This document shows, one piece after another, positions 24,990 through 33,734 of a stretch of 64,000 bases of DNA. Source of the stretch: Treponema sp. UBA1747 (GTDB lineage Bacteria > Spirochaetota > Spirochaetia > Treponematales > Treponemataceae). Made by a program: the position numbers and the translations under genes. Location of the stretch: assembly GCA_002315375.1 (NCBI GenBank), contig DCHR01000018.1:89079-153078 (forward strand), in the 5' to 3' direction. Each line of letters begins with the position of its first letter. The stretch's first letter is position 1. Below the pieces are notes generated by a model. It worked only from the letters and a program-made list of their open reading frames with translations, was not told where the DNA came from and searched no databases.

Positions 24990-26927
24990 TTATTTTGCAG
25001 CGTTAAGAACTGCAAAGAAAGCATCTTTTGCAACAAGGTTGTCACTGGAGTCCCGTTCAAAAAGACTAGGATAATAAACAATGTTGTCTTTGTTCAGCCA
25101 GTTGTCCTTGTCTTCAACAGCCCAGAGAGTAACGGAAGTAATACCGTTGCCCTGTGCTGAACGTTTTGATTTCGCATATTTAATGTAAAGCTTCATGTGA
25201 TCTGAATACAGGTCTTCAAGTTTTGTTCCTGAGTAACCCAGATTTGTTTTAGCCTTTGTATATTTTTCTGTATTCCATGCAAAATCAAGTTCTGTTACCT
25301 GAAGGTCAATTCCAAGTTTAAGGAATTCCTGAATAGCACTTTCTACACTTGATAAAGCAACCCAATCTTCAAGGTGGCTCTGCATACCGAATGCATCAAG
25401 ACGAGTTGGAAGCTCTGCATCATTTTTGTGTTCCAGAACTGCATTGAGAACTTTGATGATTCCTGAACGTTTTGTAGTGTGACCGCTCCATTCATAGTAT
25501 TCGTTGTAGTCATTGTAACAGAGGGTAACATCAGCTGGGGCATATTTATTTGCGAAGCGGAATGCATTGATAATGAATTCATCGTTTCCGTAAATCTGAT
25601 ACCAGCGGGAAGTTCCGTTTTCTGAATGACAGCCGGATGCAAGGACAGGAATTTTTGTGCTTGTTCCTTCTGTAGAACCGCGAAGATATGTATCACCTAA
25701 GGCGTCATCAGCAACGGCTTCATTTACAACATCCCATGTGTAAATAATATGTTTTCCGCCGTTATTTTTTGTTTCCCAGTCAGCAACATATTCCAGAACA
25801 GTTTTAATGTACCATTCATGGCGTGCTGTCATTGTATCTTTATCTGTAAGGCCTTTTGAAACATCATAGTCTTCACAGAAGAACCAGTCAAAAGTCTGGG
25901 AGTGCCATGTAAGAACGTGGCCGCGCATCTGGATACCTTTGTCTTTTGCAATCTGAAGTGCTGTTCCAATACCTCCAAGACCATGTTCTGTGTCAGAAGA
26001 GGCAGGAAGAACCGGAACCGAAATGGTTTTCCCGTTTGAAGCAGTGAAAGTGCCGTTTGTTGAAACCTTTGTTCCATAATTCCACAGAATCCACTGAGGT
26101 TTCATTTCATTTCCCATACTTGTGGTATTTCCGTGTTTTGCCATAAGGGCAGCCTTGTCTTTATGGTTACTTTTTCCTGTAATTTCTGCCATTGTTGTTG
26201 CAAAACCAAAATGATCAAAAATGCCTGAATCAACATAAGCTTCTTTTAATGATGAAAGTTTTGACCAGGTTCTTTCAGAAACAGCATCGGAACCAGTACC
26301 ACCTTGATTTTCCGCTGCACTTGTCTTCTTTGTAATTCCTGTTTCTTCGTTCATTTCGGTAAGAGTCTTTGTGTTTGCAGAATCAGACGTTTCTGTGACA
26401 ACAGCTTTGATGTTTTTTACGCTGATTGTAAGGTTAGCAGGAGTAATGTTATATGTAGAAATATAAAGGACAGGGTACTTGCCAAGAATGATGGAAGAGC
26501 CGGTTCCTGTTACAGTGGTCCATTCACTTGTTCCGGAAGAAAACTCTTTGGATGCTACAGTCGGATAAACTTCAGATCCGTCTTCTTTCAGTGCATTTAC
26601 AGACCACATAATATTTGCTGCATCACCTGAGTTTTCAATCATCATGTCAGCAGAAAAATTGATGTTTACTGTTTTTTCTGCAAAATCCTGGAGGCTGATG
26701 GAAGCAATGTACCAGCTGTGATTATCCAGGGCAGTTGTTGTTGCTGCGTCAATTACATAAACAGTTTCCGTTGCTGTGCCCGGAGTTTCGGAATTTCCTT
26801 CTGAGTTAGAATCTGAACCAGAGTTTTCAGGATTTGTAGTAGGTGATGGACAAGAAATTAAAAAAGAACAGAGTCCAAGAATAAGTGCTGTTCTTTTTAC
26901 AATTAAAGATAAGTTTGTTTTCCTCAT
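24990..26927 (-). CDS. GH10 endo-1,4-beta-xylanase with N-terminal carbohydrate-binding-like domain
   Basis: 645 residues. The lipoprotein signal ends LISC (Cys26), followed by a Ser/Gly/Asn/Thr-rich linker. Residues about 55-190 form a beta-sandwich resembling CBM22/CBM4_9 (WYIASISLQDFAEKTVNINFSADM). The GH10 barrel has RGHVLTWHSQ, acid/base Glu in WDVVNEAVAD, YNDYNEYYEW and nucleophile Glu in LQVTELDF. This is a second surface-anchored xylanase, with a domain architecture different from the one at 9139-10752. GAGG lies 5 nt before the ATG. It lacks the 15-bp hexuronate operator; a palindrome AAAACGTTTT lies 77 bp upstream. Confidence 0.94.
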   Translation of the reverse strand: MRKTNLSLIVKRTALILGLCSFLISCPSPTTNPENSGSDSNSEGNSETPGTATETVYVIDAATTTALDNHSWYIASISLQDFAEKTVNINFSADMMIENSGDAANIMWSVNALKEDGSEVYPTVASKEFSSGTSEWTTVTGTGSSIILGKYPVLYISTYNITPANLTISVKNIKAVVTETSDSANTKTLTEMNEETGITKKTSAAENQGGTGSDAVSERTWSKLSSLKEAYVDSGIFDHFGFATTMAEITGKSNHKDKAALMAKHGNTTSMGNEMKPQWILWNYGTKVSTNGTFTASNGKTISVPVLPASSDTEHGLGGIGTALQIAKDKGIQMRGHVLTWHSQTFDWFFCEDYDVSKGLTDKDTMTARHEWYIKTVLEYVADWETKNNGGKHIIYTWDVVNEAVADDALGDTYLRGSTEGTSTKIPVLASGCHSENGTSRWYQIYGNDEFIINAFRFANKYAPADVTLCYNDYNEYYEWSGHTTKRSGIIKVLNAVLEHKNDAELPTRLDAFGMQSHLEDWVALSSVESAIQEFLKLGIDLQVTELDFAWNTEKYTKAKTNLGYSGTKLEDLYSDHMKLYIKYAKSKRSAQGNGITSVTLWAVEDKDNWLNKDNIVYYPSLFERDSSDNLVAKDAFFAVLNAAK

Positions 26928-27003
26928 AAATACCTCAAAATTGGAGATTTTGGATATATTATTACTGAGGTTAGTAAAAAAAGCAATAGTCAGACTATCA
27001 CTT

Positions 27004-27013
27004 AAAACGTTTT
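27004..27013. promoter_or_regulatory. AAAACGTTTT palindrome upstream of second xylanase
   Basis: A 10-bp palindrome with a central CG, as in LacI-family operators. The same 10-mer occurs at 52807-52816, upstream of the response regulator gene. Regulator unknown. Confidence 0.35.
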
Positions 27014-27052
27014 CGAGGCCTTAAATAACGTTTTTTTTATTTTTCGATGGGA

Positions 27053-28402
27053 CTACCAGTCTCTCTGGATGTATGTGGCTCTTGGTCTGGCAGTAATATC
27101 TACACGACGATTCTGGGCCCGGCCTTCTTCTGTAGCATTGGTTGCAACAGGTTTTGTTCCGCCATAACCTTTATAAGTGAACAGCTCTTTTTCAAGTCCT
27201 TCACTGATAAGGGCATTCATTACTGTTTTTGTTCTTTCAATCGAAAGGTTCAGCTGTCCTACAGGTTTTCCTACATCCGCTGTATGTCCTTCAACCAGAA
27301 CTGTATAGCTGTTGTCGCTGATGATTTCGCCAAGCATTTCGGCGATTTTCCGGATTCTTCTTTCTTCTCCAGGAAGAAGCTGGTCCGAATCAGGATAGAA
27401 TTTTAAATCAACACTGAAAAGGATACCGTTGAGACTGTCAGATACGATAACATCATCCACTTTGTTTTCGTACATGTATTGTTTTACAGTGTTGTATTTT
27501 ACATAGTATTCCTTGTCTTTTTCAGGGGCTGAAACTTTGTAAATCAGGTTCTTTTTGTCCAGAAGAATAACAATACGGCCTTCATTCAGAAGCTGAACAT
27601 TTTCAGGAACTGTAAGGATTTTCAGTGCATCGCTTCTTTTGATTACAGGATCTGTACGGTTTCTACCATATACTTCTGTTGCTCTGATATAAAGTGCATT
27701 GTATCCCACGGTTTCTTCATATCTGTGGAAATCTTCTGAGTAATCGTATCTGATTATTCCGTTCTTTGAAGCTGCTGAAGCATTTACCATATTCTTTTCA
27801 TAGATGGTATTCATTTCTTCATCCCAGATTTGAGGGAAGAATGACGGATAAACTTCGCTTTTTACATATTCGCCGTGAACAGGTTTTGCGCCGCGGGCAT
27901 CAATGATGATTCCCGAAAACGGGCGGGAAGGGACTGTTTCAATTGGAACTTCAGGTTTGTAGCCTAATGTATGTTTAATCAGGGCTGATGAAACGGAATC
28001 TACATTCAGTGTATTTGTGGTTTTCAAGTATTTTGTGTCATGGGAAAAAATTTCCGGAGTGGTTTTTCCTTCTTCAATGATTGTGGCAATATGGTCCAGG
28101 GTAATATTGTTCTTGATTACCTGGTCTCCCAAAGTTTCCCTGTTGTCAACAAACAAAGTAAGGAGAGGGCGCTGGATTAATTCCGGAGTTTTGGTTTTTA
28201 TCTGCATTGAAGCGATTTTCTTGCCGGAAGGCATTTTTACACCGGCTTTTGCAGTGTCCATTGTGATATTCGAAGTAAATGTTTTGGTTGTCCAGTCAAT
28301 TTCTGATACAGATTCGATACTCTGGGCTGAAAGAGAAACAGAAATGAGAAGCGGTAAAAATAAAGATAACTTAAGTCTTTTCATCACTTCTTTTTTCGGC
28401 AT
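27053..28402 (-). CDS. OmpA-family envelope protein
   Basis: 449 residues. The signal peptide ends near SLSAQS. The C-terminal 110 residues are an OmpA peptidoglycan-binding domain (FYPDSDQLLPGEERRI, VEGHTADVGKP, LSIERTKTVMNAL, EEGRAQNRRVDIT), with the Asp and Arg that contact diaminopimelate or ornithine. The large N-terminal region is unfamiliar. It probably tethers the outer membrane or a periplasmic complex to the cell wall. The ATG at 28402 directly follows the stop of the upstream MltD-like gene (TAAATG), implying coupling; an ATG at 28384 is an alternative. It is the last gene of a three-gene envelope operon. Confidence 0.88.
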   Translation of the reverse strand: MPKKEVMKRLKLSLFLPLLISVSLSAQSIESVSEIDWTTKTFTSNITMDTAKAGVKMPSGKKIASMQIKTKTPELIQRPLLTLFVDNRETLGDQVIKNNITLDHIATIIEEGKTTPEIFSHDTKYLKTTNTLNVDSVSSALIKHTLGYKPEVPIETVPSRPFSGIIIDARGAKPVHGEYVKSEVYPSFFPQIWDEEMNTIYEKNMVNASAASKNGIIRYDYSEDFHRYEETVGYNALYIRATEVYGRNRTDPVIKRSDALKILTVPENVQLLNEGRIVILLDKKNLIYKVSAPEKDKEYYVKYNTVKQYMYENKVDDVIVSDSLNGILFSVDLKFYPDSDQLLPGEERRIRKIAEMLGEIISDNSYTVLVEGHTADVGKPVGQLNLSIERTKTVMNALISEGLEKELFTYKGYGGTKPVATNATEEGRAQNRRVDITARPRATYIQRDW

Positions 28403-29653
28403 TTATTTGCTCGGAATGTAGAGAATTTTTCCTATTTTTAAGATTGCGTTTTCCTGAATTCCGTTAGTGTCGCAGATTGCCTGAACTGTGGTTCCGAATT
28501 TGCGGCTGATTGACCATAAAGAATCACCGGCAACAACCTTGTACTGGAATGGGAATTCTATGGGCTGCAGATTTGAAATAACATTTTCACAGGTTTCTTT
28601 CATTCCTACAGGAAGACGGATACTGTATTTTGTTGCAGGCGGAGTAAAGCCTTTTGTCAGAGCCGGATTAAGCTTTTTCAGCTGTTTTTCATCCATTCTC
28701 ATTTCCCGGGCGATTGCACTTATGGAGTATGGCTTCTGGACTGTAACATAGTCAAAAAGTCCGTCTCTTTCTGTAACAAGCATTTCAAATTCTTCATTAT
28801 GGTCGGGAAGGATGATTTCATATTCTTCGGCGTTTACGGCAAGGTCAGCTATGGCAATAAGTTTCGGAACATAATCCTTTGTCTGGGCCGAAATAAACCC
28901 GTTTTCTGCCAGATACCAGTAATCCCGGCTGTCTGCCCGGCGGATTGCCTTGTTCATGGCTCCAACACCGCAGTTGTAGGCGCCTAAAGCCAGAAGCCAG
29001 TCGTTGAATATTTTGTAATTGTCCTGGAGCTTTGAAAGTCCGCCTTCTGTACTTTTCCATGGATCCAGCCGTTCATCTACATATTCATTCAGCGTAAGGA
29101 AAGGTTTTACGGAATTTTCCATAAATTGCCACATTCCCAGGGCTCCGGAGCGGGATTTTGCCGAGGTTTTGTAACCGGATTCAACTACAGGAAGGTATTC
29201 CAGTTCTCCCGGAAGTTCTCTGTCCTGAACTGTTTTACGGACAAAAAGCCGGTATTCCATGGCATATTCCAGGATATCGTAAAGAAGCTTTATTCGTTTT
29301 TCGCTTGAAAGGTAATAATTTCGCCAGGCGACAACTTCGGGATAATCTCTGTATTCACTGACAAGGGGAAACAGATCAAGGTCTTCTTCTGAATCTTCGG
29401 ATTCCTCTTTATCTTCAGATTCAGTTTTTTCATCTTCCTGAAAATCCGGGTTTTCTGTTTCTTCCTGCGGTTCGTTTTCATTCTGATTTTCCGGGGGTAT
29501 GACAGTGTCCTGTAAAGGGGGCAGTTCATTTAGCTCTTCTGGAGAAATAATTTCTGATTTTACAGGTTCCGGATTTTCTGTTTCGGCGGCAAGTGGAAAT
29601 ATAAAAAGCGAGAGGCACAAAGCCCAGATAATAGAATATTTCAGCCGGATCAT
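28403..29653 (-). CDS. MltD-like lytic transglycosylase with LysM repeats
   Basis: 416 residues. The start is the ATG at 29653 that overlaps the previous stop (TAATG). The signal peptide is about 23 residues, followed by a highly acidic Glu/Asp-rich linker (25-95). The GH23 soluble lytic transglycosylase domain carries LPVVESGY (catalytic Glu158), SGALGMWQFM and ALGAYNCGVGAMNKAI. Two LysM-type segments follow, near 290-340 and 365-415 (the last: YKVVAGDSLWSISRKFG). It cleaves peptidoglycan glycan strands non-hydrolytically in the periplasm. The acidic linker is unusually long. Middle gene of the envelope operon. Confidence 0.9.
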   Translation of the reverse strand: MIRLKYSIIWALCLSLFIFPLAAETENPEPVKSEIISPEELNELPPLQDTVIPPENQNENEPQEETENPDFQEDEKTESEDKEESEDSEEDLDLFPLVSEYRDYPEVVAWRNYYLSSEKRIKLLYDILEYAMEYRLFVRKTVQDRELPGELEYLPVVESGYKTSAKSRSGALGMWQFMENSVKPFLTLNEYVDERLDPWKSTEGGLSKLQDNYKIFNDWLLALGAYNCGVGAMNKAIRRADSRDYWYLAENGFISAQTKDYVPKLIAIADLAVNAEEYEIILPDHNEEFEMLVTERDGLFDYVTVQKPYSISAIAREMRMDEKQLKKLNPALTKGFTPPATKYSIRLPVGMKETCENVISNLQPIEFPFQYKVVAGDSLWSISRKFGTTVQAICDTNGIQENAILKIGKILYIPSK

Positions 29654-30690
29654 TACAGCTTGTTCCCGAAATAAATACCGGCCCATTCCCAGTTTCCGTT
29701 AATATCCGGATCAAGAGGGAAGTTTACTTTTCTGAAGTACAGGTACCATACGTTTACATATGTATTCCAGCCCCAGGTACGCAGGTAAGCTTCATTTTCG
29801 TTTGAAAGTTCGTCCAGCTCGTCAGCAAAGCGGATTCGGTTTCCACGCATATAGTCATGCATACTGAATTCAGTCTGGGAGTTTGCATCAGTTTCATCCT
29901 GGCGCCATGACATAGAGAAAAAGTTAACCTTTGACTTGTATTTGTCCAGTTTGCGCCAGTCGTAGTTTCTGATTGCCTTTTTTATGGCAGATTCAAGTTC
30001 TTCCAGAGATTCAAAGGTCCAGTCTTTGTCAGAACTGTTGAAGTCAATCAGGTGACGGGCATTTTTATAAGCATCTGGTTCTCCCGGAATCTGAATTGTA
30101 GTTGCATCCGGCTGGTTCAGGAATAATTCTGAAGTTCTCAGGGCCATATCCCACTGACTGTCCTTTTCGTATTCAGTTGCCAGACGGAGGTACAATTCTG
30201 TTTTGTTGATTTCGTCAGGGAACCTGTTGATAAGTTCGTTGAAATATTTGATGCGGTTTTTTGGTGTTTCGCTGATCTGAATCAGGTTCTGGAGACAGAT
30301 AAAGTGAATTGATTTTCCTTTAACCAGAAGGTCATTGTACTGGCGGAGAATACGGTCAAAATAGTATTCTGCAACAGGTTCTGCATTAAGGGAAAGATAT
30401 GAATATGCTGTCATCAGCATCCAGTAGGAATTGTATTTGTCTTCCGGGTTGTTCTCTACCCAGTCATTCAGAAAAAGAATAGTTCCATGGTAGTCTCCGG
30501 TATGGAGAAGGTTATTTGCCATCTGGTTTACAATGGCATATTTCTGTTCTGAACTTAGCGATGTGTCCTGAAGAAGAATTTCCAGCTGTTTCTGGGTCTG
30601 GAAAATATTCTGGGTTGCTTCATCAGTTTTTGTGCAGGAAAAAAAAGAAAAAATGATGACTGCAAGCAGAACCGGAATAATTTTTTTCAT
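29653..30690 (-). CDS. TPR-like lipoprotein
   Basis: 345 residues. The signal peptide ends in FFSC (Cys19), giving a lipid anchor. The body is helical with TPR-like pairs (SSEQKYAIVNQMANNLLHTGDYHGTILFL; ELYLRLATEYEKDSQWDMALRTSELFL). No enzyme motif is seen. Its stop overlaps the MltD-like gene start, so it likely serves the same cell-wall complex, perhaps as an assembly factor (inference). No Shine-Dalgarno; a TAAATT 8 nt before the ATG may give a leaderless transcript. Divergent from the membrane protein gene at 30756. Confidence 0.8.
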   Translation of the reverse strand: MKKIIPVLLAVIIFSFFSCTKTDEATQNIFQTQKQLEILLQDTSLSSEQKYAIVNQMANNLLHTGDYHGTILFLNDWVENNPEDKYNSYWMLMTAYSYLSLNAEPVAEYYFDRILRQYNDLLVKGKSIHFICLQNLIQISETPKNRIKYFNELINRFPDEINKTELYLRLATEYEKDSQWDMALRTSELFLNQPDATTIQIPGEPDAYKNARHLIDFNSSDKDWTFESLEELESAIKKAIRNYDWRKLDKYKSKVNFFSMSWRQDETDANSQTEFSMHDYMRGNRIRFADELDELSNENEAYLRTWGWNTYVNVWYLYFRKVNFPLDPDINGNWEWAGIYFGNKL

Positions 30691-30720
30691 ACAAGGTAAA
30701 TTTATCAGAATGCTTTTATA

Positions 30721-30749
30721 TTGTAAATAATGAGAATTTGTAACATAAT
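30721..30749 (+). promoter_or_regulatory. Promoter of membrane protein gene, leaderless geometry
   Basis: TTGTAA (30721-30726), a 17-bp spacer and CATAAT (30744-30749) lie 6 nt before the ATG at 30756, with no Shine-Dalgarno. Confidence 0.7.
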
Positions 30750-30755
30750 TAAAGC

Positions 30756-31331
30756 ATGAAAAAGCTTCCTGTATCCTTATTGAATTTCCTGTTGGCTTGT
30801 GGTCTTTTATTTCTTTTTGGAGGATTTCTCCTTTTTCTGGTAGCTTTGGAACAGAATCATGACCATTTCTTCAGATTCTGGCCTTTCTTTATTATGTTTG
30901 CAGGTGTTCTTATTACCTATTTTTCTGTTACTGTTTTCAAAAAATCCTATCTTCTCTTTATTGGGATAGTGACTGCTTTAAGCGGTTGTCTTTCAATATT
31001 TATTGCCAGAGATATTACTACTATGGGATTCGGACAGCTCTGGCCATGCTATATCTTTTTTGCATCTATAGCTCTGTTTTTGTCATGTATCTATAAATTC
31101 AAGAAACTTCGTCCTCATTACATTGTTCCTTCCGTAGTAATGGTGGTGCTCGGCGTTGTTTTCCTGTTATTTTCGCTTGATATTATCAAAATGTCTTTTG
31201 CTTCATTTATGGTTGTTACAGGACCTTTCATTATGTTTTTTGGGGGAGTTGCTGTTGTTGTACTTTATTTTTATCAGAGTACACACAGAGAATTGATTGT
31301 TCCTGAAGAAGATGCCGATAATGAAGACTAA
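30756..31331 (+). CDS. Six-helix membrane protein, unknown function
   Basis: 191 residues, almost entirely hydrophobic, with about six predicted membrane helices in pairs separated by short charged loops, and an acidic C-terminal tail (PEEDADNED). The helical part resembles the membrane half of LiaF-like or DUF5668-type proteins, but I cannot assign a family. It is followed 6 bp later by the TPR protein gene, so the two are probably co-transcribed and may act together at the inner membrane. Confidence 0.75.
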   Translation: MKKLPVSLLNFLLACGLLFLFGGFLLFLVALEQNHDHFFRFWPFFIMFAGVLITYFSVTVFKKSYLLFIGIVTALSGCLSIFIARDITTMGFGQLWPCYIFFASIALFLSCIYKFKKLRPHYIVPSVVMVVLGVVFLLFSLDIIKMSFASFMVVTGPFIMFFGGVAVVVLYFYQSTHRELIVPEEDADNED

Positions 31332-31337
31332 AAGGAA

Positions 31338-33155
31338 ATGATTATTTCAAAAAGAAGTCTGTTTAAATCTCTGGTTTTCTCATTGTGCTTGCTCTCACAG
31401 GTTGCATTTTCGGGCGGTCAGAGTCTTTTTGCTGCTTCAAAGCGTAAAAAGGACAAGGCTTCTAAAAAAAATCAGGTTGAAACAAGTCTGGAAAATGAAA
31501 CTGCAGAAAGTTCTTCCGACAAGACTTCTGATAATTCACCTGAAAATGCAACTAAACTTTCCGTTCCAAAGAAGAAAAGCAATTATTTTGCAAAAATAGA
31601 TGAGCTTATTGTTTCCGGAGTCGAAAACGGTTCGCCAACCTCTATAACAGCAGCCCTTATTCTTTTGAAAAAGCCTGTTGATGAATACAAGGAAAACGAA
31701 TTTGTTCTGGCCTTTACAGGGCTTGAAATAATGAATATTGTCTGGCCGTCAGCCGGATTTTCTTTTGATCTTCCTCAGATGGAAGTTCAGACACCATATA
31801 CAGGCGCCATTGATTTCGTTAAAAAAGGATTTTTCGATTCAAGTACGGGAAATGTGGATTTTTTGAGTACAATTCTTCCGGCCCTTATCCTGACTTCAGA
31901 TAATGAAATCTCTGTTTCTGATATGGAAAACTGCAGAAATGCTATCCTAAAGGCCCGCGAATACAGGGAAGAATCGGTTCTTCTGGATTATCTTCAGGGA
32001 CTTTACAACAAAAGAACCGGGGACTATGCCGGAGCTAAACTTTATTTTGAAAAGCTTTATATGACCCAGAACTCCGTATACGAGGTAGCAAGGAATTATG
32101 CCGACATCAAATTTGCTCTGAAGGAATATGATTCTGCTTATGAACTTTCTTCGGGGCTTCTGGACAAAAATCCTTCAAACCTTGATTTACTGAAACTGAA
32201 TGCTTCCATCGCTTTTGCCATGAAAAATTACGAAAAGGCCGAAGAGTATGTTGGACGCGGACTTCAGCAGATGCCCAATAACCTGGAATTCCTTTTGTTC
32301 CGTGCAAGGGTTCTGGTAGAAAAGGGTGATTACATTCATGCAGTATCCTGTCTGGACAACTTTGCCCGCCAGAATGATACAAATGAAGATTATCTTCTGC
32401 TTCGTGCCAGAGTTCAGCTGGAATGGTCAAAAAATATTGCCCGTGCCACTGAAACAATAGAAAAGGAACTCTCTCTTTATCCTGAAAATAAAGAGGCCCT
32501 TCTTCTGGCTGCCCGAATTGCTTCTACAACAGACGCTCCTGTAGCCGGTAAATATGCTGATGAACTGGTTGCAAAGATTCTTGAATCTGATCCTGATAAT
32601 ATTGATGCACAGATTTATGCTTTGAATGCCCTTGAAAAACGTTCGTTATGGCAGAGCGCCTATGAAATCAGTCATAAGCTCATTGAAAAAGAAAGTATTT
32701 CTCCGGATATTCTTGCAAAACATGTAGAAATCTGTCTTGAACTTGGAAAAACAGGGGAGGCAATTAATGCTGCAACCCAGGCTTATGAAAACAATCCTGC
32801 AGATGAAACAATTGCACAGGCATACATTCTTGCACAGATTGCCGGGGGAAATAAAACCCAGAGTCTGACCCTTATTAATTCTCTTCTGGAAACCTCTTCA
32901 AAGAAAATGAAAAGTTATCTGTATTTCAGAAGAAGTTTCCTTCAGGGAACTGAAAGTGCTGCTATGGCAGACTTAAGAAAGAGCCTTACCGAAAACCCAA
33001 GAAACAGTGAAGCTCTTTTCTGTCTTTATGAAATTTATTTTAATCGTGAAGATTACGGCAAGGCCCAGTATTATCTGAAGCAGGTTGTTGCTTTGAATCC
33101 AAACGATACAAAATATAAAAATCTCAACGAATCACTTACAAAACTTCTCAGATAA
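31338..33155 (+). CDS. TPR-repeat periplasmic protein
   Basis: 605 residues. It starts with an export signal (hydrophobic stretch LVFSLCLLSQVAFSGG), then a Lys/Glu/Ser-rich segment (35-85). The rest is a long array of TPR-type helix pairs (for example YEVARNYADIKFALKEYDSAYELSSGLLDKNPSNLDLLKLNASIAFAMKNYEKAEEY), ending in NREDYGKAQYYLKQVVALNPND. A scaffold for protein interactions outside the cytoplasm is likely. AAAGGA abuts the ATG, closer than usual for a ribosome-binding site. Co-directional with the membrane protein gene just upstream; yajC follows with its own promoter. Confidence 0.82.
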   Translation: MIISKRSLFKSLVFSLCLLSQVAFSGGQSLFAASKRKKDKASKKNQVETSLENETAESSSDKTSDNSPENATKLSVPKKKSNYFAKIDELIVSGVENGSPTSITAALILLKKPVDEYKENEFVLAFTGLEIMNIVWPSAGFSFDLPQMEVQTPYTGAIDFVKKGFFDSSTGNVDFLSTILPALILTSDNEISVSDMENCRNAILKAREYREESVLLDYLQGLYNKRTGDYAGAKLYFEKLYMTQNSVYEVARNYADIKFALKEYDSAYELSSGLLDKNPSNLDLLKLNASIAFAMKNYEKAEEYVGRGLQQMPNNLEFLLFRARVLVEKGDYIHAVSCLDNFARQNDTNEDYLLLRARVQLEWSKNIARATETIEKELSLYPENKEALLLAARIASTTDAPVAGKYADELVAKILESDPDNIDAQIYALNALEKRSLWQSAYEISHKLIEKESISPDILAKHVEICLELGKTGEAINAATQAYENNPADETIAQAYILAQIAGGNKTQSLTLINSLLETSSKKMKSYLYFRRSFLQGTESAAMADLRKSLTENPRNSEALFCLYEIYFNREDYGKAQYYLKQVVALNPNDTKYKNLNESLTKLLR

Positions 33156-33226
33156 TAGAAGAAAAATCTCCATTTAATCTGTTTAAAATCACTTAAATTT
33201 TGCTTTATTTTTTAATGGTTACTCGT

Positions 33227-33232
33227 TATAAT
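33227..33232 (+). promoter_or_regulatory. yajC-secDF promoter (-10 box)
   Basis: Consensus TATAAT 51 nt upstream of the yajC start; the -35 region is AT-rich and not distinctive. Confidence 0.5.
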
Positions 33233-33282
33233 TATTAGACTGATTTTTAAATTCAGATATCAAAAAAAAGGAAGGATTATAT

Positions 33283-33717
33283 ATGTCTTTTATCCCGTTC
33301 TTACAGGCAGCCTCTGCTTCTGGTACAGGTGGCCTGGCTGGTATGTTCTTACCATTCCTGCTGATCATTGTAATCATGTATTTCTTCATGATTCGTCCGC
33401 AGAACAAAAAACAGAAAGAAATGGAAAAAATGCTTTCAGCTCTTAAAAAGGGTGACAAAGTAGTTACAATTGGTGGTATCCACGGTGTTGTTTCTTCTGT
33501 AAAAGAAAACACTGTAATTGTTAAAGTTGATGAAAATGTAAAAATTGAATTCAACCGTACAGCTATCTCTTCTGTAATTGATCCTGAAGCTGAAGCAAAG
33601 GCAAAAGCAGAAAAAGAAGCAAAAGAAGCAGCTGCTGCTGAAAAAAAGGCTGCTAAAGAAGCAAAAAAGGCAAAAAAATCAAATTCTGAAGAAGCACCTG
33701 CTTCTGAAGAAAAATAA
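33283..33717 (+). CDS. yajC: Preprotein translocase subunit YajC
   Basis: 144 residues, somewhat longer than the usual 90-110 because of a C-terminal Ala/Lys/Glu-rich tail (from about residue 100). One membrane helix (GMFLPFLLIIVIMYFFMIRP) is followed by the diagnostic RPQNKKQKEMEKMLSALKKGDKVVTIGGIHG. It associates with SecDF at the Sec translocon. GGAAGG precedes the ATG. First gene of the yajC-secD-secF operon. Confidence 0.95.
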   Translation: MSFIPFLQAASASGTGGLAGMFLPFLLIIVIMYFFMIRPQNKKQKEMEKMLSALKKGDKVVTIGGIHGVVSSVKENTVIVKVDENVKIEFNRTAISSVIDPEAEAKAKAEKEAKEAAAAEKKAAKEAKKAKKSNSEEAPASEEK

Positions 33718-33734
33718 ACTGGAGACAAAACAAA

